Assembly: GCA_018824405.1 (NCBI GenBank)
Contig: JAHJGO010000016.1
Location: 186,001-250,000 of the forward strand
DNA length: 64,000 nucleotides
Direction of reading: 5' to 3'
Origin: Gammaproteobacteria bacterium
GTDB taxonomy: Bacteria > Pseudomonadota > Gammaproteobacteria > Burkholderiales > Sulfuricellaceae
Shown here: positions 9,199 to 17,900 of the stretch, one piece after another
Numbering within the stretch: the stretch's first letter is position 1
Layout of the letters: each line of letters starts with the position of its first letter
Made by a program: the position numbers and the translations under genes
Notes under the pieces: generated by a model
Told to the model about the DNA's origin: nothing
Seen by the model: the letters and a program-made list of their open reading frames with translations, nothing else
The model's database searches: none

Positions 9199-10245
9199 AT
9201 GAGTGATCTGCGTTCTCCCGAATACGTTCAGCTAAGTACCGCTGCTGCCATTACCCTCGGGTTGATGCCGGGCAAGATGTTTCGTACCGAATGCACGCAC
9301 TGCCTGAATCTGCTGGTGACCTACCCGGAAGGTTGTCGTGCCAATTGTTCTTACTGCGGTCTGGCGAGGCATCGGGAGGAGACGCGCAACTATGCCGAGC
9401 GCAACTTTATTCGCGTGGACTGGCCAACACTTTCCTATGATGAAGTGATCGAACGGGTGAGGGCAGGCGGGGACAAGGGGCAGTTCCAGCGCATGTGTAT
9501 TTCCATGATTACCCATCCGGATTCCGATTCAGATACTCGAATTTTGCTAAAAAAATGGGTACAGGAACTGCCCCATATTCCGGTTTCCATTCTTTCCAAT
9601 CCGACGACGATGGTGAAATCGGACCTGGTGCAATTAAAAGATCTGGGTGCGGAAATCTTTACTGTTGCGCTGGATGCCGTCACCCCGGAGATTTTCGAGC
9701 AGACGCGCGGCAAAAGCGTGGAGAGTCCGCATCGCTGGGAAAAATACTGGCAGACCATCGAATGGGCTGCGGAAGTGTTCGGGCCGGAAAAATTTGGCGC
9801 CCACCTTATCTGCGGCATGGGAGAAACCGAGCGGGAAATGCTCGAGGTCTGTCAGAAAATCCGTGACCTGGGTGGGCATAACCACCTGTTTGCCTTTTTC
9901 CCCGAGCGCGGTTCGCTGATGGAAGACTGGCCTGCCTGCGATACGGCTCAATGGCGGCGGGTGCAGCTTGCGCGTTATGTCATTGACTATGCTGGCGGAA
10001 ATGCCAGAGCGATGCACTTTGACGAGCAAGGCAGGCTGATGGATTATGGCTTGCCGTCGGCTGAAGTTTCGCGATTGATCCAGTCTGGCACGCCTTTCCG
10101 CACCTCCGGCTGCCCTGGCAAGGAAGATGATATTTCCGCCTGCAACCGGCCCTACGGTGATTCGAAGCCGTCGGCTATTCTGTCCTATCCGTTTATGCTG
10201 GATGAGGATGATGTTGTGCTAGTGAGGCGGCAAATAAAGGAATAA
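9199..10245 (+). CDS. Radical SAM protein of the LipS lipoyl-synthase type
   Basis: A 348-aa radical SAM enzyme. The 4Fe-4S/SAM motif is CRANCSYC (CX3CX2C) near residue 49, preceded by an extra CTHC pair near 32. The C-terminus carries SGCPGKEDDISACNRPYGDS, with two further cysteines that could bind an auxiliary cluster, as needed for sulfur insertion. Context after sLpl-like and LipT-like genes points to LipS1 or LipS2, the two-protein lipoyl synthase that replaces LipA in some sulfur oxidisers and archaea. Only one such gene is in the window, and I cannot tell LipS1 from LipS2. BioB-like or other sulfur-insertion enzymes are the alternatives. Confidence 0.75.
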   Translation: MSDLRSPEYVQLSTAAAITLGLMPGKMFRTECTHCLNLLVTYPEGCRANCSYCGLARHREETRNYAERNFIRVDWPTLSYDEVIERVRAGGDKGQFQRMCISMITHPDSDSDTRILLKKWVQELPHIPVSILSNPTTMVKSDLVQLKDLGAEIFTVALDAVTPEIFEQTRGKSVESPHRWEKYWQTIEWAAEVFGPEKFGAHLICGMGETEREMLEVCQKIRDLGGHNHLFAFFPERGSLMEDWPACDTAQWRRVQLARYVIDYAGGNARAMHFDEQGRLMDYGLPSAEVSRLIQSGTPFRTSGCPGKEDDISACNRPYGDSKPSAILSYPFMLDEDDVVLVRRQIKE

Positions 10246-10252
10246 TCCTGAG

Positions 10253-10270
10253 TGTTGCGTGAGCGCAACA
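10253..10270 (+). terminator. Hairpin after the lipoate-assembly genes
   Basis: Perfect 7-bp stem TGTTGCG / CGCAACA with loop TGAG, 8 nt after the radical-SAM stop. No T-tract follows, so it is either a 3'-end stabilising hairpin or a weak terminator. Confidence 0.45.
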
Positions 10271-10416
10271 GTTGACTTGAAAATAGTGCGTACATGCTTG
10301 CCCGGCTTGTGTTTTTATGTAACATTGATGCAACAAAAAAAGCTTCACAAAACGATAAACAGAAACCGTTACATAGCATAAAAAATAAACTTTTCTGAGT
10401 TAACAGGGGATACAGC

Positions 10417-11844
10417 ATGAAACTGAAAAAAATTGTGGGCGTATTGGCCGCCATCGGTATTACAGCACCGGGCGTTGCAATGGCAACCAACGGTATGCTC
10501 ATGGAAGGCTACGGTCCGATCGCAACCAGTATGGGCGGCGCTTCCATGGCCTATGATAACGGTGCTGCCGGCATGGCAAACAACCCGGCAACCATCGGCA
10601 TGATGGCAAATGGCACCAATCGTCTGGATCTGGCAATTGGTGGCCTGCATCCGGATATCGATACCAAAATGGCCGGTATGCCAAATGCACATTCCGATGG
10701 CGATGCCTATTACATGCCAGCTGCGGGCTGGGTGAAGAAAGATGGCAAGCTGGCATATGGCGTAGGTGTGTTTGCTCAAGGTGGTATGGGTACTGAGTAT
10801 GGCACTACTTCCTGGCTGAGCGCTGGCACTGGCTTGGAAAATCGTTCCGAGGTGGGCGTGGGCAACCTGATTGTGCCCCTTTCCTATGATGTTTCGCCTG
10901 ACCTGAATATCGGTGGTTCGGTTGACTTCGTTTGGGCTGGCATGGACCTGAAAATGCTGATGAGCGGTGGTCAGCTCATGGATATGATGCCAACAATGTA
11001 TAACCCAGGTGCAACAAATACAGGTGGCACAGTATCCGGCACCATGATTGATGGGTTTGCGAGCATGATGGGTGGTGCTCCTGGTCAAATTAGTGCATTG
11101 AATTATGGATACTTTGACTTTTCAAATAGCAATGACTTTAGTGGTAAGGCGCATTCCACTGGCTGGGCTGGAAAGCTGGGTTTCACCTACAAAGTAAACA
11201 AGCAATTGACTGTGGGCGGTACTTATCATTCTAAAACTTCTCTCGATGACATGGAAGGTAGTGCTTCAGTTGCTTTTAATGTTGACGTAGTTGGTATGGG
11301 TACAACTACTATTCCTGTTAATGGAAAAATTGCAGTCCGTGATTTCCAGTTTCCGGAAACCTATGGTCTTGGTCTGGCTTATCAAGCTAACGACAAGCTG
11401 ATGATTGCGGTGGACTATAAGCGCATTGGCTGGGCCGATGTCATGAAGAATTTCAAGATGAGCTTCACTGCATCTGGAAACACTGGTATGGCTGCAATGT
11501 TTGACGGCACAGTAATGGACGCGACGATGTACCAGAACTGGGATGATCAGGATGTGTTCATGCTGGGTGTGGCTTACAAGGCAACTGATGCTCTGACTCT
11601 GCGCGCTGGTGTGAATCTCGCCAATAACCCAATTCCCGATGCTTATGTGAATCCTTTGTTCCCTGCGACGATCAAGGATCACTACACACTGGGTGCTGGC
11701 TATGCGTTTAGCAAGGTGTCTGAAGTGAATGCTTCTTACGTCTATGCTCCGAAAGTGACTGTAAATGCACCTGCATCTGCTGGTGGTTACTCGATCGAGC
11801 ATGCTCAAAACAACTGGCAGCTGATGTACAGCCACCGCTTCTAA
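10417..11844 (+). CDS. FadL/OmpP1/TodX-family outer membrane protein (copy 1)
   Basis: A 475-aa beta-barrel of the long-chain fatty acid / hydrocarbon transporter family. A signal peptide of about 22 residues ends at VAMA, and the mature protein starts TNGMLMEGYGPIATSMGG, the NPA-containing plug (NNPATIG) typical of FadL. It ends in YSHRF with a terminal aromatic residue, the outer-membrane insertion signal. It shares extended identity with the copy at 13167 (for example FDFSNSNDFSGKAHSTGWAG in both). In a sulfur oxidiser the substrate might be a hydrophobic sulfur compound rather than fatty acid, but that is only a suggestion from context. Confidence 0.9.
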   Translation: MKLKKIVGVLAAIGITAPGVAMATNGMLMEGYGPIATSMGGASMAYDNGAAGMANNPATIGMMANGTNRLDLAIGGLHPDIDTKMAGMPNAHSDGDAYYMPAAGWVKKDGKLAYGVGVFAQGGMGTEYGTTSWLSAGTGLENRSEVGVGNLIVPLSYDVSPDLNIGGSVDFVWAGMDLKMLMSGGQLMDMMPTMYNPGATNTGGTVSGTMIDGFASMMGGAPGQISALNYGYFDFSNSNDFSGKAHSTGWAGKLGFTYKVNKQLTVGGTYHSKTSLDDMEGSASVAFNVDVVGMGTTTIPVNGKIAVRDFQFPETYGLGLAYQANDKLMIAVDYKRIGWADVMKNFKMSFTASGNTGMAAMFDGTVMDATMYQNWDDQDVFMLGVAYKATDALTLRAGVNLANNPIPDAYVNPLFPATIKDHYTLGAGYAFSKVSEVNASYVYAPKVTVNAPASAGGYSIEHAQNNWQLMYSHRF

Positions 11845-11876
11845 GTTCAAGCTGAACACCTGGTTGTGTTGAACTG

Positions 11877-11916
11877 AAAGGGCTGAGCAGTTACACTGTT
11901 TCGGCCCTTTTCTTTT
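11877..11916 (+). terminator. Rho-independent terminator after the first fadL-like gene
   Basis: AAAGGGC at 11877-11883 pairs with GCCCTTT at 11904-11910, with further pairing inside, followed by TTCTTTT. The following gene therefore needs readthrough or its own promoter. Confidence 0.7.
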
Positions 11917-11953
11917 GCGGCTTTTGAACAGAATAAATAAGGAGACTATAAGC

Positions 11954-12844
11954 ATGAAGAAGTTACTGGGAGCATTGCTGTTGACTGTGTGGGCGCCGTT
12001 GGCGTTTGCGATTACGCCGTATATTACCGGCGACAAAGTGACGGGTGGCGACGTGAATGCCGTGATGGGTCAGGTAGAGAAAAAACTGACGGCAGATGGC
12101 TTTACCTTGGTGGGCAAGTACTCTCCCAAGGGTGTGAGCACGCATGGCATCGTGGTGGTGACCGATAAGGGTATTCTGGATGCGATTCATAATACTGGCG
12201 GCGCGACCGTTGTTGGTGCTGGTATCCGCGTGGCTGTGAAAGCGGATGGTTCTGTAAGCTATCAGAACCCGGACTACTGGTTCCGTGCCATTTTCCGCAA
12301 ACAGTTCGGTTCAGCCGAGGGTGCCGTGAAAGCGGTGCAGGCCAAGCTGCAGAAATCGCTGGGTGCAGGCAAGGGCTTTGGTGGTGATGAATCCGCAGGT
12401 GATCTGCCCAGCTATCGCTATATGATCGGTATGGAGCGTTTCGAGTCCGACAAGAACGAACTGAAATCTCATGGTAGCTTTGAAGCCGCAGTGAAAACCA
12501 TTCAGGATAATCTGGCGAAGGGTATCAACAAGACTTCCAAGGTGTATGAAGTGATTCTGGCCGACAAGAAAATTGCTGTATTCGGCGTGGCCATGAATGA
12601 CCCTAAAACTGGGGAAGGCGTCTGGCTGAACAAGATCGGTACTGACAACGTTGCTGCAATGCCATATGAAATCTACGTGGTTGGTGGCAAGGTTAGCGCT
12701 TTGTACGGTCGCTATCGCATCGCGCTGGGCTGGCCTACGCTCGGTATGGGTACTTTCATGAAGATTAGCGACTCTCCGGATGAAATTCTGGAAACCCTGA
12801 CGGGTGTTGCTGGTGGCACATTTGAAAAATCCAGCTCCTTCTGA
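11954..12844 (+). CDS. Periplasmic protein of unknown function between two fadL-like genes
   Basis: A 296-aa protein whose family I do not recognise. The start ATG at 11954 has a good Shine-Dalgarno (AAGGAGA, 11939-11945) and opens a clear signal peptide, MKKLLGALLLTVWAPLAFA. The mature part has no cysteines in its first half, two ALA/VKAVQ-type repeat-like amphipathic segments (AEGAVKAVQAKLQKSLG and FEAAVKTIQDNLAKG) and a glycine-rich C-terminus. It has no transmembrane helix beyond the signal. Placement between two FadL-type porins suggests a periplasmic partner for the cargo they pass. A strong terminator follows. Confidence 0.7.
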   Translation: MKKLLGALLLTVWAPLAFAITPYITGDKVTGGDVNAVMGQVEKKLTADGFTLVGKYSPKGVSTHGIVVVTDKGILDAIHNTGGATVVGAGIRVAVKADGSVSYQNPDYWFRAIFRKQFGSAEGAVKAVQAKLQKSLGAGKGFGGDESAGDLPSYRYMIGMERFESDKNELKSHGSFEAAVKTIQDNLAKGINKTSKVYEVILADKKIAVFGVAMNDPKTGEGVWLNKIGTDNVAAMPYEIYVVGGKVSALYGRYRIALGWPTLGMGTFMKISDSPDEILETLTGVAGGTFEKSSSF

Positions 12845-12880
12845 GTACTAACTCATCCTTTTGACCTTGTGTCAGTTGGG

Positions 12881-12907
12881 AAAACCCCGCGAAAGCGGGG
12901 TTTTTTT
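12881..12907 (+). terminator. Strong rho-independent terminator
   Basis: AAAACCCCGC-GAAA-GCGGGG followed by seven T. The 16-nt hairpin core CCCCGC-GAAA-GCGGGG is repeated exactly at 13123-13138. Confidence 0.9.
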
Positions 12908-13122
12908 ATGGAAAAAATAATAAAGGTTAAAGTAGTGTGCTTTCGCTAATGCACTGTGCGGGGTGTTTTGCCTTGGCGCAGGTGTTCATAAAAACAATCC
13001 ATGATTTTCTGGATGAAATTCTGTAAGTTCCGCCTGGTCTTGCTTGTGGCATTTATGAGAATTCAAGCGTATTCTAATGTATAGATAATCTTGCCGCGGC
13101 GAGATTAGCGTTGTGTTTCAGG

Positions 13123-13145
13123 CCCCGCGAAAGCGGGGTTTTTTA
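13123..13145 (+). terminator. Second copy of the CCCCGC-GAAA-GCGGGG hairpin, in the leader of the second fadL-like gene
   Basis: Same stem-loop as at 12881, followed by TTTTTTAT, ending about 20 nt before the ATG at 13167. As a terminator it would cut off the gene it precedes, so it is either an attenuator, a stop for upstream transcription with a promoter closer to the gene, or a leftover of duplication. The 12908-13122 stretch shows no gene. Confidence 0.6.
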
Positions 13146-13166
13146 TGTTTAAAAAACGAGGATGAT

Positions 13167-14537
13167 ATGCGACTAAAAAAAATGGCCACAGCCATGGCAT
13201 ATATGGCAATTCCGGGGGTTGCATTCGCTACTAATGGTATGAATATGGAAGGCTACGGACCGATTGCGCTGGGCATGGGCGGTGCGTCCATGGCTAACGA
13301 TAACGGTTCGGCTGCAATGATGAACAACCCCGCCACCTTGGGTTTGATGGAAGAAAGCCACCGCCTGGACCTGGCGCTGGGTATTCTTGGTCCGGATGTG
13401 AATGCCAGCATGGGTGGCAATGCTTCACGATCTTCTGCGGATTCATTTGGTGGACCCGCTCTGGGATGGAGCCGCCGGCATGACAAGGTGACCTTTGGCG
13501 TGGGTGTTTACGGCCAAGGTGGTATGGGGACTGAATATGATCCTGGCAGCTTTATGGGCGCGGGCACAGGACTTACGACACGCAGCGAGCTTGGTGTGGG
13601 GCGGTTGCTTTTTCCTATAGCCTATAACGTTTCTCCGGATTTAATCGTTGGTGGCTCGGTTGATTTCGTTTGGGCAGGGCTTGATCTGCAAATGGCTATG
13701 CCCGCGGGGCAGATGTCACAAATGGCGCAGGCTGGTCTTTTGATTCCTGCGACAAATGATGCGGCGACCGGGGCAATCCTGAATGGATTTATGAATACGC
13801 CAGCGACAGCGATGAGCAACGTCGGGTATTTCGATTTTTCAAATAGCAACGATTTTTCCGGTAAGGCTCATTCCACGGGCTGGGCTGGCAAGCTGGGAAT
13901 GACTTACAAGGTCAATACGCAATTGACGCTCGGCGCGACTTATCACTCTAAAACCGATTTGGGTGATATGGAAGCGGATGGCGCAAGGATGTTGATGATT
14001 GTTGATGCAGGCACGCCAGGTGTATCTACGATGGCCACTCTCACAGGAAAAATCAAAATCGTTGATTTTCAATGGCCTGAAACCTACGGTGTTGGCCTGG
14101 CTTATCAGGCAACTGACAAGCTGATGTTGGCAGCAGACTATAAGCGCATCGCTTGGGCAAACGTGATGAAGAATTTCCATATGGTATTCACCAGTGCGGA
14201 TATGGGAGGTATCGGCATTGACATGAAATTGCCGCAAGAATGGAAAGATCAGGATGTCTGGATGCTGGGTCTTGCATACCAGACTACAGATGCTCTGATA
14301 TTGCGAGCCGGTGTCAACATTGCGGATAATCCGGTGCCTGACAGTTTGATGCACCCTTTATTCCCCGCTATTGTAAAAAATCATTATACGGCGGGATTTG
14401 GTTATCGTTTCAGCAAGGCGTCCTCGATAGATTTTGCTTACAGCTATGCTCCAGAAGTGGAAGTTACCAACAGTTCTGGAATAACAGTGAGCCATGCTCA
14501 AAACAACATGCAGTTTATCTATAGCTTCCGCTATTAA
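13167..14537 (+). CDS. FadL/OmpP1/TodX-family outer membrane protein (copy 2)
   Basis: A 456-aa paralogue of the protein at 10417. ATG at 13167 is chosen because it has an upstream GAGGA and opens the signal peptide MRLKKMATAMAYMAIPGVAFA; an in-frame upstream extension to 13113 would run through the hairpin. The mature start TNGMNMEGYGPIALGMGG, the NNPATLG plug motif and the C-terminal YSFRY match copy 1. Divergence is concentrated in loops, for example residues around 190-230, which suggests different cargo or phage-escape selection. It probably arose by tandem duplication. Confidence 0.9.
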   Translation: MRLKKMATAMAYMAIPGVAFATNGMNMEGYGPIALGMGGASMANDNGSAAMMNNPATLGLMEESHRLDLALGILGPDVNASMGGNASRSSADSFGGPALGWSRRHDKVTFGVGVYGQGGMGTEYDPGSFMGAGTGLTTRSELGVGRLLFPIAYNVSPDLIVGGSVDFVWAGLDLQMAMPAGQMSQMAQAGLLIPATNDAATGAILNGFMNTPATAMSNVGYFDFSNSNDFSGKAHSTGWAGKLGMTYKVNTQLTLGATYHSKTDLGDMEADGARMLMIVDAGTPGVSTMATLTGKIKIVDFQWPETYGVGLAYQATDKLMLAADYKRIAWANVMKNFHMVFTSADMGGIGIDMKLPQEWKDQDVWMLGLAYQTTDALILRAGVNIADNPVPDSLMHPLFPAIVKNHYTAGFGYRFSKASSIDFAYSYAPEVEVTNSSGITVSHAQNNMQFIYSFRY

Positions 14538-14550
14538 GACCTGATCTAGA

Positions 14551-14579
14551 AAAAACCGGCTTATTGCCGGTTTTGTTTT
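14551..14579 (+). terminator. Rho-independent terminator after the second fadL-like gene
   Basis: AAAACCGGC-TTATT-GCCGGTTTT followed by GTTTTG, 14 nt after the stop. Confidence 0.85.
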
Positions 14580-14804
14580 GTTATTTGCCATAAAAAACAT
14601 TTATGTTTTCATAAATTAACAAATGCTTGACAGCGGGGGTTATTAACACCTTTCTTTTCCAAGATGTTGTCATGTCGTGCGATCTGGGAGCGTAAAAAAT
14701 AGACAGACAACTTATTGTTTATAAACGAGTAATAAATCGTTCATTTGCTGCGCTTTATAGAAAAAACGTATTCCTTCAATAGGGTTAGAAACACTATTGA
14801 GCTG

Positions 14805-14839
14805 CTATCCACAGAGTTATCCACAGATTCTGTGGGTAA
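14805..14839. promoter_or_regulatory. Cluster of three DnaA-box-like 9-mers
   Basis: In the 379-nt gap between fadL copy 2 and hrpA (convergent) three boxes lie within 35 nt: CTATCCACA at 14805-14813, the perfect TTATCCACA at 14817-14825, and TGTGGGTAA (reverse of TTACCCACA) at 14831-14839. An AT-rich stretch (about 14590-14770) precedes them. No gene is visible here. It could be a DnaA-binding or titration site. It is unlikely to be oriC, since no dnaA or dnaN is near. Confidence 0.5.
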
Positions 14840-14916
14840 CAAAATAAGTCTAATTAATTGAGTGGCTTGGCATCTATTCCGAAAGATTACTTTAATGATG
14901 GATGCTAACTTGAGAT

Positions 14917-17900
14917 TTATGATTTAGAGATTGTTTCCCATTGTTTTTCAAGTCTTTTTACAGAAACAGGCTGGATGGTCTTGAGCTCTTGGGCATACAG
15001 TGATACACGGAGTTCTTCCAGCATCCAGCGAAAATCCTGGAGCAACAAACTGTTCGCTTCACCCATTTTTTTATTTTGCGCTGTTTTTTCCAGATAACGT
15101 CGCCAGAGAGGAGCCAGTTGTTCGCGATTAAGTTTGTCGCGTTCTGACGCGCTTGCCAACTTTGAGAGTCTGAACGAAATGGCCTTGAGATAACGTGGGT
15201 AATGATGCAGCCAGTTGAAAGGTGTCTGGGCAAGGAAACCGGGATAAATTAGCTGATCCAGTTGGGCCTGCATGTCCGAGATGGCGTCTGGCCACTGCTT
15301 GATGGTTTTCAGTTTGTGCGCCACAAGCTGATATTCAGCGAGAATTTCTGCCGCAAGCTTGCATATCCGGTTGGCTTCGGTGACAAGTAGGGGGCGAGCC
15401 TCATCGCGACGCTGATTGAACTGCGCCTCATTGCAAACTGGTGGTTTGTCATCGATCAGGACATGTTCAGCGACGGCTTGCTGCAACGACTGTTTCAGTT
15501 CCTCGCATAAGCCCAGTGGCAAATAGTGCAGGCAGGTGGCTTTGCTGACAGGCAAAGATTTTTCCAGAAAGCGCGCCTGTTCAGGAAGTTGCTGCAAAAT
15601 CAGGCGTGCTAATCCGGCGCGCATGGCCTGATTGGCCTTGGCTGGCGTATCAAACAGACGCAGCGCAATATGTTCGCCCTGCACCTGCAGCGCCGGGAAG
15701 CCAAGCAGCTTCTGCCCATGGCGCTGAAATTCCAGCTTCTCAGGCAGTTCACCAAAATTCCAGCCGCTTACAAAATCGCGTTCAAAAACGGATGGCAATG
15801 CCGTACCGAAGCTTTGTTCTGCCTTGCCGCTCAAACGTTGCCGTAATTCTGCAAGATCACGACCGTTGGCGATTTCATCGCCACTTTCGGAGACAAGGCT
15901 GAAATTCATAAGTAAATGCGCAGGAAGTGATTCTTGCGGCCATGCTTCGGGCGGTACGCTGATTTTTTTGAGACGTGCCAGGAAATCAGTGAGAACAACG
16001 GTCAGGGGTTGGTCTCGGGGGGCTATCTGATTCAGCAAGGTGGTGACAAACTCAGGTACCGGCACGCAGGCGCTGCGCAGCTTATGCGGCAGGCCGCGAA
16101 TCAACCAGGTGATTTTTTCCCGTAGCAGGCCGGGCACCAGCCATTCGCAGCGCGCTGCGCTAATCTGGTTAAGCGCTGGCAGCGGAATGGATAGCGTAAC
16201 GCCATCGAGGGGGTGGCCATGCTCGAAGCGGTAGGAAAGGTTGAACGCGCTTCCGTCGAGATCGAGCGTGGCTGGGAACAAGTCTTCGGTGACATGCCCA
16301 GCTTCGTGGCGCATCAGTTGTTCGCGGCTGAGATGAAGCAGGCGAGGATGCTGGTGTTCCGCATCGCGCCGCCATTTGTCGAAGGCTGCACCGTTGTGGA
16401 TGCCAGATGGAATCAGTTCGTCGTAGAATTCAAATATGCGCTGTTCGCCTACCAGAATATCCTGCCTGCGTGCCTTATGTTCAAGTTCCTCGATTTCTTC
16501 AACTAGTGTTCGGTTGTGAATGAAAAAAGGGGCTTTGCTATGGAATTCCCCCTCCACAAGGGCAGAGCGAATGAAAATTTCACGGGCTTCCGATGGATCA
16601 ATGGGCCCGTAATGGATTTTACGTTTGGGTTCGATCACCAGGCCGTAAAGCGTAACCCGTTCATAGGCCGAAACACGTGCAGCTTTCTTTTCCCAGTGTG
16701 GGTCGAAATAACTGCGTTTGATGAGGTGCCCTGCCAGCGGCTCTATCCATTCCGGATCTATGTGGGCAAGGGTGCGTCCATAAAGGCGCGTGGTTTCGGT
16801 GAGTTCGGCGGCCATGAGCCATTTTGGGCTAACCCTCCTCGATTCTCCCTTGTCTGCTGGGGCGCTTTCTCCTCCCCTGAGAAGGGGAGGTTGAGAGGGG
16901 TTTGGCTTGAACAGCACAGACCCCGGAAAAATGGAAAACTTGATACCGCGCGCACCCAGGTACTTACGGCTGTCACTTTTAAAGCCGATATTTCCGAGCA
17001 GACCGGTGAGCAGTGCACGGTGAATCTGAGCATAATCAGCTTCGATCTCATTGAGGCGTATGCCCATTTCCTTTACCATTACCGCCAGCTGGCCGTGGAT
17101 GTCGCGCCACTCGCGCATGCGCAAAGCCGAAAGGAAATTGTCTCGGCATAGCTGGGCTAACTTGCGGCTCGATTTCTTGTGGATCAGGGCTTGTTCATAA
17201 AAGCGCCAGAGTTTGATAAAACCGAGAAAATCCGAACGTTCGTCCTGAAATCGCCGGTGCGCCGTATCTGCTGCTTCCTGTGCAGATAGTGGCCGGTCAC
17301 GTGGGTCCTGACTGGACAGCGCGGCTGCGATGATCAACACTTCTGTCAGGCAGTTTTCCTTTTGCGCGGCCAGAATCATGCGCGCAATGCGCGGGTCAAT
17401 GGGGAGCTGCGCCAACTGCTTTCCCAGGGGCGTCAACCGGCGCGCTTCATCCATTGCGCCAAGCTCTTCCAGTAGCTGGAATCCGTCCGCTACTGCGCGC
17501 GGATCGGGAGCCTCAAGAAAGGGAAATTCGTCAACGTCGCCCAGCCCCAGAGCCTGCATGCGCAGGATTACAGCGGCAAGGTTGCTGCGCCGGATTTCAG
17601 GGTCAGTGAAAGCCGGGCGAGAGTTAAAGTCTTCTTCACTGTACAGGTGTATGCAAATGCCTGCAGCAACGCGGCCACAGCGTCCTGCACGCTGAGAGGC
17701 GGAAGCGCGCGATGTTTTTTCCACCTGCAGGCGCTCGACTTTGGCGCGTACGCTATAGCGCCGAATACGGGCGTAACCCGGGTCGATCACATAGCGGATG
17801 CCGGGCACGGTGAGGGATGTTTCCGCCACGTTGGTCGCCAGCACTATGCGCCGCCCGCCGCCGGGCTTGAAAATCCGGTCCTGCTCGGCGCTGGACAGGC

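Noticed and set aside
12908-13122. Possible small gene between the two hairpins
   Set aside because: No reading frame with a ribosome site and codon bias; it looks like promoter or leader DNA.
14590-14840. Chromosomal origin of replication
   Set aside because: DnaA boxes are present, but only three, and dnaA, dnaN, gyrB or rpmH are not adjacent.
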